Source: Cellulomonas hominis
Lineage (GTDB): Bacteria > Actinomycetota > Actinomycetes > Actinomycetales > Cellulomonadaceae
Assembly (NCBI RefSeq): GCF_014201095.1
Contig: NZ_JACHDN010000001.1
Coordinates: forward strand, 1,054,001-1,118,000
Length of the DNA: 64,000 nt
Direction of reading: 5' to 3'
Position 1 is the stretch's first letter; each line of letters opens with the position of its first letter. Below the pieces are notes generated by a model. It saw only the letters and a list, made by a program, of their open reading frames with translations, was not told the DNA's origin and searched no databases. Below, one piece after another: positions 53,268 through 63,370 of the stretch. The position numbers and the translations under genes are program-made.

Positions 53268-54473
53268 TCAGTCCTCCGAGGGGTCGGCTGCGGCCCGGTC
53301 GCCGGGCACGGTGAGGGGGGTGGGCGTCGGGTCGGCCGGCGCGGGGCCGGCCGCGACCGGGAGCCGCACGGTGAAGGTCGAGCCGCGCCCCGGCTGGGAC
53401 CAGATCTGGACGTCGCCGCCGTGGTCGGCGGCGACGTGCTTGACGATCGACAGCCCGAGGCCGGTGCCGCCGGTGTCCCGGCTGCGCGCCGGGTCCACCC
53501 GGTAGAACCGCTCGAAGACGCGGTCCTGCTCCTCGGGGGAGATGCCGATGCCCTGGTCCACGACGGCGATCTCGACCAGGCCCTCCCGGGTCCGCACGCC
53601 CACGCCCACGTGGGTGCCCGGGGGCGAGTAGGCCACGGCGTTGTCCAGGAGGTTCCGGACCGCCTGCACGAGCATGGTGTGGTCGCCGAAGACCTGCGCG
53701 CCGGAGTCGCCGCCGACGTCGAACTCCATGCCCTTCGCAGCGGCGCCGGTCCGGGCGCGGTCCACCGACTCGGCGACCACGGCGTCGACGTCCACGACGA
53801 CGATGTCCTTCAGCGCGCCGGCCACCTGCAGCCGGGAGAGCTCGAGGATCTCGTGCACCAGGGCCGACAGCCGCTGGGACTCGTTCACCATCCGGCCCGC
53901 GAACCGGCGCACCGCGACGGGGTCGTCCGCGGCGTCCTGCACGGTCTCGGCCAGCAGCGACAGGGCGCCGACCGGGGTCTTCAGCTCGTGGGACACGTTC
54001 ACCACGAAGTCGCGGCGGATCGCCTCGAGCCGGCGGGCCTGCGTGCGGTCCTCGGCGAGCACGAGCAGCAGGCCCGGCCCCACCTGCGCGACGCGGACCT
54101 GCAGCATGACGGTGCCCGGGCCGAGGGGCCCGCGGGGCAGCTCCAGCTCCTCGTCCCGGATGACGCCGGTGCGCCGCACGTCCGCGATGAGGTCCCGGAT
54201 CGCCGCGTGGTCCACCGCGCCGTCGCGCACCACGCCCAGCGCGTACGCCGGCGGGCTCGCCCGGATCACGCGCTCGTCGTCGTCCAGCACCACCGCGGCC
54301 GACCGCAGCACGGCCAGCACCCGGACCAGGCCGTCGTCCAGCTCGCGCGGCGGCTGCTCGGGCACGGTGTGCTGCGCGCGCTCGCTCCACCGGAACGCCA
54401 GCGTCGCGCCGATCCCCGTGAGCAGACCCAGCGCGCCGGCGAGCAGCACGACCAGACCGTTCAGTCCTTCCAC
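53268..54473 (-). CDS. senX3: Sensor histidine kinase (SenX3/PhoR type)
   Basis: The product is 401 aa. One or two N-terminal membrane helices (LNGLVVLLAGALGLLTGIGA) precede a PAS-like domain (SAAVVLDDDERVIRASPPAY), a HisKA box (VNVSHELKTPVGALSLLAE), and an HATPase with N-box LLDNAVAYSPPG, G1 VDQGIGISPEE and G2 GTGLGLSIVKHV. It works with PhoU and the Pst transporter to sense phosphate. GTG 54473 follows TACGCT (54485 to 54480) by six bases and is probably leaderless. Confidence 0.95.
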   Translation of the reverse strand: MEGLNGLVVLLAGALGLLTGIGATLAFRWSERAQHTVPEQPPRELDDGLVRVLAVLRSAAVVLDDDERVIRASPPAYALGVVRDGAVDHAAIRDLIADVRRTGVIRDEELELPRGPLGPGTVMLQVRVAQVGPGLLLVLAEDRTQARRLEAIRRDFVVNVSHELKTPVGALSLLAETVQDAADDPVAVRRFAGRMVNESQRLSALVHEILELSRLQVAGALKDIVVVDVDAVVAESVDRARTGAAAKGMEFDVGGDSGAQVFGDHTMLVQAVRNLLDNAVAYSPPGTHVGVGVRTREGLVEIAVVDQGIGISPEEQDRVFERFYRVDPARSRDTGGTGLGLSIVKHVAADHGGDVQIWSQPGRGSTFTVRLPVAAGPAPADPTPTPLTVPGDRAAADPSED

Positions 54474-54545
54474 GCGGTCAGCGTACGGTCGCCGGGAGGG
54501 TGCGGCGGGCCGGGCGCCGCGTCCGGGCCCGCGACGGCGCCAACT

Positions 54546-54596
54546 GTTCACCCCCGTTCATCCGGCGGCGGCCCCGCGTTCACCGGACCGTTCACC
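54546..54596. promoter_or_regulatory. PHO box cluster between senX3 and phoU
   Basis: Four plus-strand copies of GTTCAYC begin at 54546, 54556, 54578 and 54590, spaced 10, 22 and 12 bases, close to an 11-base phase. It lies between the divergent senX3 and phoU promoters and suggests autoregulation of the whole phosphate system. Confidence 0.7.
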
Positions 54597-54665
54597 TGGC
54601 CGTGGGACCGTGGCGGCCGGATCGATGTGTACCGACGCGCGCCCACGCGCGAACGAGAGGAAGCC

Positions 54666-55328
54666 ATGCGGGAGATCTTCGACGCCGAGCTCAAGCAGCT
54701 GGGGGACGACCTGGTCGCGATGAGCCGGCGGGTCGAGCACGCGATCGCGGCCGCCGGGGAGGCCCTGCTCACGCAGGACCTGGCCCTCGCGGAGTCCGTG
54801 ATCGCCGACGACCTCGCGATCGACGCGCTCGAGCGCGACCTCGACGAGCGGTGCGTGCTGCTGCTCGCCCAGCAGCAGCCGGTCGCCACCGACCTGCGGG
54901 TCGTGGTGTCCGCGCTGCGGATGAGCGCCACCCTGGAGCGGATGGGCGACCTCGCCCGGCACGTCGCCCAGGTCGCGCGCGCCCGGTACCCCCGGGCCGC
55001 CATCGACCCCGCGCTGGTCGGGGTCTTCACCGAGATGAACGACGCCGCCCGCCGGGTCGCGCAGCGCACCACCCAGGTGCTCACCACCCACGACCTCGCC
55101 GAGGCCGAGGGCATCGAGCGGGACGACGACCTGCTCGACTCGCTGCACGAGGAGACCTTCCGGTCCCTGCTCGGCCCGAGCTGGAACGGCACCGCGCAGC
55201 AGACCATCGACGTCACGCTCGTCGGGCGGTACTACGAGCGGTTCGGGGACCACGCGGTCTCGATCGCGCGCCGCATCGTGTACCTGGTGACGGGCGAGTT
55301 CGCGGGCGACCCGACCGCCACGCGCTGA
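54666..55328 (+). CDS. phoU: Phosphate transport system regulator PhoU
   Basis: The product is 220 aa with two three-helix PhoU repeats (MREIFDAELKQLGDDLVAMS, then LRMSATLERMGDLARHVAQV and GRYYERFGDHAVSIARRI). The metal-binding E/DxxxD patterns are present in both. It links PstB to the SenX3 kinase and represses the regulon when phosphate is plentiful. AGAGGAAG precedes the ATG. It is divergent from senX3-regX3. Confidence 0.96.
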   Translation: MREIFDAELKQLGDDLVAMSRRVEHAIAAAGEALLTQDLALAESVIADDLAIDALERDLDERCVLLLAQQQPVATDLRVVVSALRMSATLERMGDLARHVAQVARARYPRAAIDPALVGVFTEMNDAARRVAQRTTQVLTTHDLAEAEGIERDDDLLDSLHEETFRSLLGPSWNGTAQQTIDVTLVGRYYERFGDHAVSIARRIVYLVTGEFAGDPTATR

Positions 55329-55360
55329 CCCGTCCGCGCCCGGCGGCAGCCGGGGACGGA

Positions 55361-55400
55361 CGAAGGGGCCCGGTCCGCATCGGCGGACCGGGCCCCTTCG
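55361..55400. terminator. Bidirectional terminator between phoU and gpmA
   Basis: The arms 55361-55378 and 55383-55400 (CGAAGGGGCCCGGTCCGC and its complement) are perfect over 18 bases around ATCG. It lies between convergent stops at 55328 and 55424. Confidence 0.85.
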
Positions 55401-55423
55401 CGCGTGCTGCGGGTGCCCCGGGG

Positions 55424-56164
55424 TCAGCGACCCTGGTTGGCGACCGCGGCGATGGCCTCGGCGGCCGCGGCGGGGTCGAGGTACGTGCCGCCCGGGTTCG
55501 TGGGCTTCAGGGTCTCCTCGTCCAGGTGGTACACCAGCGGGATGCCCGTCGGGATGTTGATCCCGGCGATCGTCGCGTCGTCCACGTCGTCGAGGTACTT
55601 GACGATCGCGCGGATCGAGTTGCCGTGCGCGGCCACCAGGGTGGTCTTGCCGGCCTGCAGGTCCGGGACGATGTCCGACTGCCAGTACGGCAGCGCGCGG
55701 TCGAGCACCTGCTTGAGGGCCTCGGCGCGCGGGATCGGCTCGCCGGCGTACCGGGCGTCGCTGTCCTGCGAGAACTCCGAGCCGAGCTCGATGTCCGGCG
55801 GCGGCACGTCGTAGGAGCGGCGCCACAGCATGAACTGCTCCTCGCCGTACTCCTGCAGCGTCTGCTTCTTGTCCTTGCCCTGGAGCGCGCCGTAGTGCCG
55901 CTCGTTCAGGCGCCACGACCGCTTGACCGGGATCCAGAGGCGGTCGGCGGCGTCGAGCGCGTAGTTCGCGGTGGTGATCGCGCGGCGCAGCAGCGAGGTG
56001 TGCACGACGTCCGGGAGCACGCCCGCGTCGGTCAGCAGGGTGCCGCCGCGCTTGGCCTCCGCGACGCCCTTCTCGGACAGCGCGACGTCGACCCAGCCGG
56101 TGAACAGGTTCTTGGCGTTCCATTCGCTCTCGCCGTGGCGGAGCAGAACGAGGGTGTAGGTCAT
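55424..56164 (-). CDS. gpmA: 2,3-bisphosphoglycerate-dependent phosphoglycerate mutase
   Basis: The product is a 246-aa glycolytic mutase. The phospho-His motif is [20 protein letters not shown], followed by [32 protein letters not shown] and the second His in [12 protein letters not shown]. Length and motifs are normal for the dPGM family. The ATG at 56164 is used; an ATG nine bases upstream is an alternative. It is divergent from the F420-type reductase gene. Confidence 0.96.
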   Translation of the reverse strand: MTYTLVLLRHGESEWNAKNLFTGWVDVALSEKGVAEAKRGGTLLTDAGVLPDVVHTSLLRRAITTANYALDAADRLWIPVKRSWRLNERHYGALQGKDKKQTLQEYGEEQFMLWRRSYDVPPPDIELGSEFSQDSDARYAGEPIPRAEALKQVLDRALPYWQSDIVPDLQAGKTTLVAAHGNSIRAIVKYLDDVDDATIAGINIPTGIPLVYHLDEETLKPTNPGGTYLDPAAAAEAIAAVANQGR

Positions 56165-56252
56165 GGGTCCCATCCTGCCGCACGCGCGCGCGGAGCGTCG
56201 GGGGACGTTCGACCCCCGGAACAGCGTGGCCTCCGGCGGCGTTGTCGCGGAC

Positions 56253-56699
56253 ATGCCGATCACCGGAGAGTACGTCCCGAGCCCCGACAGCAGGACCCGC
56301 GAGCAGGTGGAGCTCTACGAGAGCTCCGGCGGGACCCGCGGCACCACCATGCGCGGCATGCCCGTCGTCGTGCTGACCATGCTGGGCGCGTCGTCGGGCA
56401 AGGTCCGCAAGATCCCGCTGATGCGCGTGGAGCACGACGGCGCCTACGCCGCGGTCGCGTCCCTCGGCGGGGCGCCGCAGCACCCCGTCTGGTACCGCAA
56501 CCTGCTCGCGCACCCGCGCCTCGAGCTGCAGGACGGCCCCGTCAAGGGCGAGTACGTGGCCCGCGAGGTCACCGGCGCCGAGCGCGACCTGTGGTGGGAG
56601 CGGGCCGTCGCGGCGTACCCGGACTACGCGGACTACCAGACGAGGACCGACCGGGTGATCCCGGTCCTGGTCCTGGAGCCGGTCGCCCCGGGGGCCTGA
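56253..56699 (+). CDS. Nitroreductase/deazaflavin-dependent oxidoreductase (DUF385, Ddn-like)
   Basis: The product is 148 aa. The split-beta-barrel family that uses F420H2 is recognised from [38 protein letters not shown] and [20 protein letters not shown]. Relatives include Ddn and quinone reductases of mycobacteria. It implies that the host makes coenzyme F420. The ribosome site is weak. A hairpin follows at 56718-56741. Confidence 0.9.
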   Translation: MPITGEYVPSPDSRTREQVELYESSGGTRGTTMRGMPVVVLTMLGASSGKVRKIPLMRVEHDGAYAAVASLGGAPQHPVWYRNLLAHPRLELQDGPVKGEYVAREVTGAERDLWWERAVAAYPDYADYQTRTDRVIPVLVLEPVAPGA

Positions 56700-56717
56700 C
56701 CCTCCCCCGGCCCCCGG

Positions 56718-56741
56718 GGCGACCGGGCTGGCCCGGTCGCC
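56718..56741 (+). terminator. Terminator between the DUF385 gene and mshA
   Basis: GGCGACCGGG (56718-56727) pairs perfectly with CCCGGTCGCC (56732-56741) around CTGG, between convergent genes. Confidence 0.65.
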
Positions 56742-56815
56742 AGACCGGTCGCGAGCGCGCGGCGAGCGCGCATCGGCCGCGCGACGCGGCCGGGTAGACC
56801 CGCGCGCGCGAGGCG

Positions 56816-58078
56816 TCAGCCCGCGAGGCGCGCGCGGGTGCGGCGCTCCTGGGCCATCGCGTACACCTTGAGCACCTGCTCGGCCGTCGCGTCCCAGCCG
56901 TAGCGCTCCGCGACCCGCCGGGCGCCGGTGCGCCACGCCCCGCGCGCCGCCGGGTCCGCCAGCGACGCCGCCAGCACGTCCGCCCACACGGCGGGGTCGT
57001 GCCCGCGGACCTGCCGCCCGGACACCCCGTCGTGCACGACGGACCGCAGCCCGCCGACCGCCGAGGCGACCACGGGCGTCCCCGCCGCCTGCGCCTCGAC
57101 CGCGACCAGCCCGAACGACTCCGACCGCGACGGCATGGCGACGAGGTCCGCGGCGGCGAACCACCGCGCGAGCTCCGGGCGGGTCACCGGCGGGCGGAAC
57201 AGCACGTGGTCCGCGACGCCCTCGGTCACCGCGAGCGCCCGGAGCTCCTGCAGCGCGGACGCCCGCCCGCTGGGCCCGCCGAGCACGACGAGCAGCGGCA
57301 GCGGCCGCCCGGTGGCACGCAGCACCCCGAGCGCCCGCACCAGGACGTCCGGCGCCTTGAGCGGCTGCACCCGGCCGGCGAACAGCACGACGTCGCGGTC
57401 CACCGGCAGGCCGAGCGCCCGGCGCAGCGCGTCCCGGTCGTCCCGCGGCCGGAACGTCCGCAGGTCGACCCCGGGAGCCACGACGTGCACCCGCTCGGGG
57501 TCGGCGTCGTACATCCCGACCAGGTCGTGCGCCTCCTCCGCGGTGCTCGCGACGAGCGCGTCGGCCGCGGCGACCACCTGCTCCTCGCCGATGACCCGGG
57601 TCGCCGGCTCCGGGGTGTCGCCGGGCGCGAGCGCGGCGTTCTTCACGCGGGCCATCGTGTGCATGGTGTGCACCAGCGGCACGTCCCAGCGCTCGGCGGC
57701 GAGCCAGCCGACGTGGCCGGACAGCCAGTAGTGCGCGTGCACGACGTCGAACCAGCCGGCCGGCCGGGCGGCACCGAGCCGCAGCACGCCGGCGGTCATC
57801 GCGCAGAGCTGGCCGGGCAGGTCGTTCTTGTCCAGGCCGCCGTACGGGCCGGCGGGGACGTGGTGCACGAGGACCCGGTCGTCGCCGGCGTCGAGCGGCA
57901 CCGTCTCGGGCAGGGCGGACGACGTCGCGCGCGTGAAGATCTCGACGGCCGCGCCGCGGCGGGACAGCGCGCGGGACAGCTCGGCGATGTAGACGTTCAT
58001 GCCGCCGGCGTCCCCGGTGCCCGGCTGGTCCAGCGGGGAGGTGTGCACCGACAGCATGGCGATGCGCTGCTGCGGCAC
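56816..58078 (-). CDS. mshA: D-inositol-3-phosphate glycosyltransferase
   Basis: The product is a 420-aa GT4 enzyme, the first committed step of mycothiol synthesis (UDP-GlcNAc plus inositol-3-phosphate). Features are [20 protein letters not shown] (then [11 protein letters not shown]), [45 protein letters not shown] and the EX7E motif in [17 protein letters not shown]. The GTG at 58078 has AGGAG five bases upstream. Its presence confirms an actinobacterial host. It follows the sugar MFS gene on the same strand, after 82 bases. Confidence 0.96.
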   Translation of the reverse strand: MPQQRIAMLSVHTSPLDQPGTGDAGGMNVYIAELSRALSRRGAAVEIFTRATSSALPETVPLDAGDDRVLVHHVPAGPYGGLDKNDLPGQLCAMTAGVLRLGAARPAGWFDVVHAHYWLSGHVGWLAAERWDVPLVHTMHTMARVKNAALAPGDTPEPATRVIGEEQVVAAADALVASTAEEAHDLVGMYDADPERVHVVAPGVDLRTFRPRDDRDALRRALGLPVDRDVVLFAGRVQPLKAPDVLVRALGVLRATGRPLPLLVVLGGPSGRASALQELRALAVTEGVADHVLFRPPVTRPELARWFAAADLVAMPSRSESFGLVAVEAQAAGTPVVASAVGGLRSVVHDGVSGRQVRGHDPAVWADVLAASLADPAARGAWRTGARRVAERYGWDATAEQVLKVYAMAQERRTRARLAG

Positions 58079-58160
58079 GGGGACTCCTGCGGACGACGGG
58101 CTACGGGCTCCTCCCATTGTCCGCCATCGCGGGGGTGCCGCGACGCGGCCGTCCACCCAC

Positions 58161-59588
58161 TCAGGCGCGGGCGGCCCGGAAGTCCTCCTCCAGCTGCTCG
58201 AGCGACCGGTCCCGGGTCTCGGGCAGCACGTACCGGACGAACAGCCACGACAGCACGTTCAGCCCGGCGAACGCGAGGAACGTGCCGTTCACCCCGATCC
58301 CCGCGACCACGGACGGGAAGAAGCCGGAGATCACCGCGTTCGCGGTCCAGTTCCAGAACACGCACAGCCCGATCGCGAAGCCGCGCACCCGCAGGGGGAA
58401 CAGCTCCGCGAGCACCACCCAGCACACCAGCCCGACCGACGCCTGGTTGAACCCGACGAACAGCACCAGGAACAGCGTCACGGCCACCGACCGCGCGGTC
58501 CCCTCGGGGAGGGCGGCGGAGCACAGGGCGATCATCAGGTGCGACGCGATGATCCCGGTCAGGCCGGTCAGCAGCAGCGCGCGGCGCGTGACCCGGTTGA
58601 TGACCCGCAGGCCGATGAGCATGCCGAGCACCGAGAACACGCCGTTCAGCACGTTGGCGACCAGCGCGACGTCCCCGGAGAACCCGGTCTGCCGCAGCAG
58701 CTGGGTGCCGTAGTACATGACGGCGTTGATGCCGCCCAGCTGGTTGACGACGGCGACGCCGACCCCGATGAGCACGAGCCGCCGGACCCAGGGCAGCCGC
58801 AGCTCCGCCCAGCCCCCGCCGGCGACGGCCGCCTCGGCGCGCTCCTGCGCCACCAGCGCGCGGACCTCGAGCAGCTCGGCCGCCGCGCGCTGCGGGTCGC
58901 GCACCTGGCGCAGCACCGCGAGCGCCTCGTCCTCGCGCCCCCGGCCGAGCAGCCAGCGCGGCGACTCGGGCATCCGCAGCATCCCCGCGAACAGCGCCAC
59001 CGCGGGCACGGCCTGCACCGCGAGCATGTACCGCCACACCCCGGGGTGGTCCGACCAGAGGGTGCCGATGACCGCGTTCACCACGAACGCGGCGAGCTGA
59101 CCGACGACGATGGCGATCTCGTTCCGGCCCGTGATCGCGCCGCGCCGCTCGGTGGGCGCGAGCTCCGCGAGGTAGACCGGCACCGTGACGGACGCCCCGC
59201 CCACCGCGGCGCCGAGCACCAGGCGCATCGGCACCATCACCTCGAACGACGGGGCGACGACGCTGCCGAGCGCGCCGAGGAAGAACACGACCGCGAGCAC
59301 GACGAGGGTCCGCCGCCGGCCCATCCGGTCCGCGAGCCGCCCGCAGACCAGCGCCCCGAGCGCGGCGCCGACCAGCAGGCTGGACGTGACCAGGCCCTCG
59401 GTCGCCGGCGTGAGCCCGAGGTCGGCGACCATCGGGTCCAGCGCGCCGTTGATGACGCCGGTGTCGTAGCCGAACAGCAGGCCGCCGAACGTGGCGACGA
59501 CGGTGATGACGTCGAGCCGCCGCAGGTGCGGGCCCGGCAGCAGGGGCGGCAGGGTGCGGCGCGGGCCGGCCCCGGCCGGGCGGCTCAC
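58161..59588 (-). CDS. MFS sugar porter
   Basis: The product is 475 aa with 12 helices. Sugar-porter motifs are [42 protein letters not shown] and [31 protein letters not shown] closes the protein. It resembles the XylE/GalP/AraE group and, given xylAB nearby, xylose or a similar pentose is a likely substrate. The GTG at 59588 overlaps the lactonase stop by four bases (GTGA), so the two are co-translated. Confidence 0.92.
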   Translation of the reverse strand: MSRPAGAGPRRTLPPLLPGPHLRRLDVITVVATFGGLLFGYDTGVINGALDPMVADLGLTPATEGLVTSSLLVGAALGALVCGRLADRMGRRRTLVVLAVVFFLGALGSVVAPSFEVMVPMRLVLGAAVGGASVTVPVYLAELAPTERRGAITGRNEIAIVVGQLAAFVVNAVIGTLWSDHPGVWRYMLAVQAVPAVALFAGMLRMPESPRWLLGRGREDEALAVLRQVRDPQRAAAELLEVRALVAQERAEAAVAGGGWAELRLPWVRRLVLIGVGVAVVNQLGGINAVMYYGTQLLRQTGFSGDVALVANVLNGVFSVLGMLIGLRVINRVTRRALLLTGLTGIIASHLMIALCSAALPEGTARSVAVTLFLVLFVGFNQASVGLVCWVVLAELFPLRVRGFAIGLCVFWNWTANAVISGFFPSVVAGIGVNGTFLAFAGLNVLSWLFVRYVLPETRDRSLEQLEEDFRAARA

Positions 59589-60640
59589 GCCGGGACGACG
59601 CAGGCCGGGGCGGGCAGGGCCACCCGGGACACCACGTCGCCGTCGCGCACGACCGTCAGGCTGCCGCCCTCCTGGTCGGCGACGACGGTCCAGCCCTCGA
59701 CGACGGCGAAGTGCCGCGGCCACGCGCCGGGCAGCCGGACCTGGCCGGCGGGCGCGAGCGTGCCGTCGGGGGCCGGGGCGAACGTCGCGAGCACGTCCGC
59801 GCCGCGGGTGGCGACGAGCAGCCGGTCGCCGAGCCGGTCGATGTGCGACGGCAGCGGCCGCTCGCCGGGGCGCGAGCCGTCCTCCGCGGCCGGGACGTGC
59901 TGCACGACGCGGCCGGTCGCACGCGCGGCGTCCCAGGCCAGCACGGCGACGGTCACGTCGAGCTCGCACGCGACGTAGGCGACGCGGCCGTCCGCGGAGA
60001 ACACCAGGTGCCGGGGGCCGGCGCCGGGGCGCAGGGTCGCGGCGATCCCGTCCTCCGCCAGGCGCCCGGTCTCCGGGTCGCGGCGGTAGCGGCGGATCTC
60101 GTCGGTGCCGAGGTCGGTGACCAGCACGTGCGACCCGCCGGGCGCGAGCGCGACGAAGTGGGCGTGCGGCCCCTCCTGGCGGTCGGCGTCCGGGCCGGAG
60201 CCGGCGTGCCCGAACAGCTGGACCGGCTCGTCGCCGACCAGGCCGTCCGGTCCGCGCTCGAGGACCGCGAGGGTGCCGGACGTGTAGTTCGCGACGTACG
60301 CGACGCGGCCCGCGGGGTCGAGCAGCACGTGGCACGGGTGCGCGCCGCCGGAGGTCGCGGTGCCGGCGGGGGTCAGCGCCGGCCGGCCGTCGGCGGTGCC
60401 CGTGCGGAACGCGGAGACCGTGCCGGCGTCGTCCTCGCCGACGGCGAGCAGCAGGCCCGCCGCGCGGTCGACGGCCAGGAACGACGGGGCGGGCGCGGTG
60501 GCGACCAGCACGGGCTCGCCCAGCCGGCCGGAGTCGGTCTCGAGGCCCACCCGCCAGATCCCCTCGCCCGTCCCGACAGGGGTCCCCGCGCCGGCCGAGG
60601 GGTAGGTGCCGATCCACAGGTCGCGCAGGTGCTCCGTCAC
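59585..60640 (-). CDS. Lactonase family protein (6-phosphogluconolactonase-like beta-propeller)
   Basis: The product is a 351-aa seven-bladed propeller of the YbhE/Pgl family: LWIGTYPSAG, FLAVDRAAGLLLAVGEDDAG, SGGAHPCHVLLDPAGRVAYV, EGPHAHFVALAPGGSHVLV, GAGPRHLVFSADGRVAYV and LPGAWPRHFAVVEGW. It would open sugar lactones in the cytoplasm. The sugar porter directly follows in the same operon. GTG 60640 follows TACAGT (60653 to 60648) by seven bases and is probably leaderless. The actual lactone is not known. Confidence 0.88.
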   Translation of the reverse strand: MTEHLRDLWIGTYPSAGAGTPVGTGEGIWRVGLETDSGRLGEPVLVATAPAPSFLAVDRAAGLLLAVGEDDAGTVSAFRTGTADGRPALTPAGTATSGGAHPCHVLLDPAGRVAYVANYTSGTLAVLERGPDGLVGDEPVQLFGHAGSGPDADRQEGPHAHFVALAPGGSHVLVTDLGTDEIRRYRRDPETGRLAEDGIAATLRPGAGPRHLVFSADGRVAYVACELDVTVAVLAWDAARATGRVVQHVPAAEDGSRPGERPLPSHIDRLGDRLLVATRGADVLATFAPAPDGTLAPAGQVRLPGAWPRHFAVVEGWTVVADQEGGSLTVVRDGDVVSRVALPAPACVVPA

Positions 60641-60754
60641 CCGCAGGACTGTACGCGAGGGCACCGACGCCCTCACCGGGAGCGCGCCCCCGCGAGGGCG
60701 GGCCTGCACGGGGGCCTGTCGTCGCGCCGCCTGCGCCCCCGGCGGGTGCGGGCG

Positions 60755-61996
60755 TCAGACCGGGGCGTCCAGCCACGCCGACGGGTCGTCCGCGACCGCG
60801 CGGAGGACGACGACCGCCGCGCCCGTCATCGCGGCGTGCGCGCCACCGGCGGCGACCGCCACCCGGGCGTCCTCCCAGGCGGCCGCCAGGACCCGGGACC
60901 GCAGCTGCCCGACCACCGCGTCCGTCAGCCACGGGGCCAGCGGGCCGTAGATGCCGCCGAGCACGATCGTCTCGACGTCCACCAGGTTGACGAAGTTCGC
61001 CAGCGCGACGCCCAGGGCCTCGCCCGCCGACCGCAGCGCCCGGGCGGCGCGCTCGTCCCCGGCACCGGCGGCGTCCAGCAGGGCGTCGACCGGCTCCTCG
61101 ACGTCCCGGCCGGCGGCCCGCAGCAGCGCGTCCTTGCCCGCGTACTGCTCGAGGCAGCCGCGCGCGCCGCACGTGCAGCGGGGGCCCTGCTGGTCGACGA
61201 CGGTGTGCCCGAGCTCGCCGCTCCACCCGTGCCGGCCGGCGAACACCTCGCCGTCCAGGACGATCGCGGCACCGATGCCGACCTCCCCGGAGACGTAGAG
61301 GAACGACTGACCGGCGGCCCCCGCCCGGGCCTCGGCGCGCGCGGCGAGGTTGGCCTCGTTCGCCAGCCGGACCGACAACCCGTCGACCTCGGGGTGCGCG
61401 GCGAGCAGCGCGACGACGTCCACGTCCCGCCAGCCGAGGTTCGGGGCCAGACGCAGCGGCCCGGTCACCCGGTCCACGAGGCCCGGCAGCGCCAGGCACA
61501 TCCCGGCGAGCCGGGCGCCGTCCGGCAGCTCCGCCCGGACCTCCCCCACCAGGCCTGCGAGCACCGCGAGCACGCCGGCGGGGTCGCTGTGCCGGAAGTC
61601 GCCGGCGGTCGTGCGGTGCGCCAGCACGTCGCCCGCGAGGTCGAGCGCGCGGACGCCGATGTAGTCGACGTTCACCTCGGCGCCCAGGCCGACGACGGTG
61701 CCCGCCGCGGGCACGAGCGGGACGGCGGGGCGCCCGGCCCGGGCGGTGGCGAGCGGCGGGAGCTCGGCGACCAGTCGCGCGCCGATCAGCAGGTCCACCA
61801 GCGCGGAGACCGCGCCGCGGGTGAGGCCGGTCGCGGTGGCCACGTCGGCGCGCGACGGCGGCGCGGCGCCGGCGGGTCCCGCGGCGTCCAGGACGTGCCG
61901 CAGGACGAGCGCGAGGTTGTGCTCCCGGAGGCTGCCCTGGCGGGCGGGCACCCGGCGGCGGGCGGTCGTCGCGGGCGCGCCGGCGGGCTCGGTCAT
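60755..61996 (-). CDS. ROK-family transcriptional repressor (XylR-like)
   Basis: The product is 413 aa. The N-terminal winged helix is LREHNLALVLRHVLDAA, then SRADVATATGLTRGAVSALV. The ROK sugar-binding domain follows with GLGAEVNVDYIGVRALDLAG, ALPGLVDRVTG, GEVGIGAAIV and the zinc motif CTCGARGCLEQY. It is divergent from xylA with 77 bases between the starts and is almost surely its xylose-responsive repressor. ATG 61996 follows TAGGGT (62009 to 62004) by seven bases and is probably leaderless. Confidence 0.93.
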   Translation of the reverse strand: MTEPAGAPATTARRRVPARQGSLREHNLALVLRHVLDAAGPAGAAPPSRADVATATGLTRGAVSALVDLLIGARLVAELPPLATARAGRPAVPLVPAAGTVVGLGAEVNVDYIGVRALDLAGDVLAHRTTAGDFRHSDPAGVLAVLAGLVGEVRAELPDGARLAGMCLALPGLVDRVTGPLRLAPNLGWRDVDVVALLAAHPEVDGLSVRLANEANLAARAEARAGAAGQSFLYVSGEVGIGAAIVLDGEVFAGRHGWSGELGHTVVDQQGPRCTCGARGCLEQYAGKDALLRAAGRDVEEPVDALLDAAGAGDERAARALRSAGEALGVALANFVNLVDVETIVLGGIYGPLAPWLTDAVVGQLRSRVLAAAWEDARVAVAAGGAHAAMTGAAVVVLRAVADDPSAWLDAPV

Positions 61997-62000
61997 GCGG

Positions 62001-62045
62001 TTGACCCTAGCCGGTCGCGGCGATAAGTTCATCCACAAGACAAAC
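62001..62045. promoter_or_regulatory. xylA promoter and ROK operator
   Basis: TTGACC (62001-62006), a 17-base spacer and TAAGTT (62024-62029) form a good xylA promoter. GTTCATC (62027-62033) and GACAAAC (62039-62045) make an imperfect inverted repeat (five of seven) over the -10 and start point, a fitting repressor site. The minus-strand -10 of the repressor gene (62009 to 62004) overlaps the xylA -35. Confidence 0.65.
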
Positions 62046-62073
62046 CCGCAGTACCTCGACGAGGAGCGAAACG

Positions 62074-63261
62074 ATGGTGCGCACGCCCACCCCCGCAGAC
62101 AAGTTCTCCTTCGGTCTCTGGACCGTGGGCTGGAACGCCCAGGACCAGTTCGGCTCGGCCAGCCGCCCGTGGCTCGACCCGGTGGAGTCCGTGCACAAGC
62201 TCGCCGAGCTCGGTGCCGCGCACGTGACCTTCCACGACGACGACGTGGTGCCGTTCGGCTCCGACGACGCCGAGCGGGAGCGCATCCTCGCCCGCTTCAA
62301 GCAGGCGCTCGCCGACACCGGCATCACGGTCGAGATGGTCACGACCAACACGTTCAGCCACCCGATCTTCAAGGACGGCGCGTTCACCTCGAACGACCGC
62401 CGCGTCCGCCGCTACGGCCTGCGCAAGGTCATCCGGAACGTCGACCTCGCCGCCGAGCTCGGCGCCGACACGTTCGTCATGTGGGGCGGCCGCGAGGGCG
62501 CCGAGTACGACTCGGCGAAGGACCTCAACGCCGCACACGACCGGTACGCCGAGGGCATCGACACCGTCGCCGCGTACATCAAGGAGAAGGGCTACGGCCT
62601 CCGGATCGCGATCGAGCCGAAGCCGAACGAGCCCCGCGGCGACATCCTGCTCCCGACGATCGGCCACGCGCTCGCGCTGATCGCGAAGCTCGAGCACGGC
62701 GACATCGTCGGCCTCAACCCGGAGACCGGCCACGAGCAGATGGCGGGCCTCAACTACACGCAGGGCATCGCCGAGGCGCTGTGGGCCGGCAAGCTGTTCC
62801 ACATCGACCTCAACGGCCAGCGGTCCATCAAGTACGACCAGGACCTCGTGTTCGGCCACGGCGACCTGTTCTCCGCGTTCGCCACGGTCGACCTCATCGA
62901 GAACGGCTTCCCGTCCGGCGGCCCGCGCTACGACGGTCCGCGGCACTTCGACTACAAGCCGTCCCGCACCGAGGACTTCGACGGCGTGTGGGAGTCGGCC
63001 AAGGCCAACATGGCGACCTACCTGCTGCTCAAGGAGCGCGCGCAGGCGTTCCGCGCCGACCCGGAGGTCCAGGAGGCCCTCGAGGCGTCCGGCGTGCTCG
63101 AGCTGTCGCAGCCGACGATCGGCGAGGGCGAGACCCTGGCCGACCTGCTGGCCGACCGCTCCGCGTACGAGGACTTCGACGTCGAGGGCGTCGCCGCGCG
63201 CGGCTTCGGCTTCGTCCGCCTCAACCAGCTCGCGCTGGAGCACGCGCTCGGCGCCCGCTGA
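62074..63261 (+). CDS. xylA: Xylose isomerase
   Basis: The product is a 395-aa TIM barrel of the actinobacterial (class I) type that converts D-xylose to D-xylulose. Active-site and metal residues are visible: [84 protein letters not shown] and [26 protein letters not shown] precedes the ATG. An 18-bp hairpin separates it from xylB. Confidence 0.97.
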   Translation: MVRTPTPADKFSFGLWTVGWNAQDQFGSASRPWLDPVESVHKLAELGAAHVTFHDDDVVPFGSDDAERERILARFKQALADTGITVEMVTTNTFSHPIFKDGAFTSNDRRVRRYGLRKVIRNVDLAAELGADTFVMWGGREGAEYDSAKDLNAAHDRYAEGIDTVAAYIKEKGYGLRIAIEPKPNEPRGDILLPTIGHALALIAKLEHGDIVGLNPETGHEQMAGLNYTQGIAEALWAGKLFHIDLNGQRSIKYDQDLVFGHGDLFSAFATVDLIENGFPSGGPRYDGPRHFDYKPSRTEDFDGVWESAKANMATYLLLKERAQAFRADPEVQEALEASGVLELSQPTIGEGETLADLLADRSAYEDFDVEGVAARGFGFVRLNQLALEHALGAR

Positions 63262-63278
63262 GCACACGCACCCTGCTG

Positions 63279-63319
63279 CCGAGGGCGGGCACGACGGCCG
63301 ACGTCGTGCCCGCCCTCGG
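63279..63319 (+). terminator. Hairpin between xylA and xylB
   Basis: CCGAGGGCGGGCACGACG (63279-63296) and its complement (63302-63319) are perfect over 18 bases around GCCGA. It may partly terminate, lowering xylB relative to xylA. Confidence 0.8.
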
Positions 63320-63370
63320 CGGTTCCCCGCTCCCCCGCCTGATCCCCTGAGCACAGCAAGGACGCATCTC

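Noticed and set aside
59649..61499. N-terminal extension of the sugar-porter frame to 61499
   Set aside because: The extension is antisense-free but out of frame with lactonase and ROK coding on the same strand, and has no membrane or family signature. The GTG at 59588 overlapping the lactonase stop is the real start.
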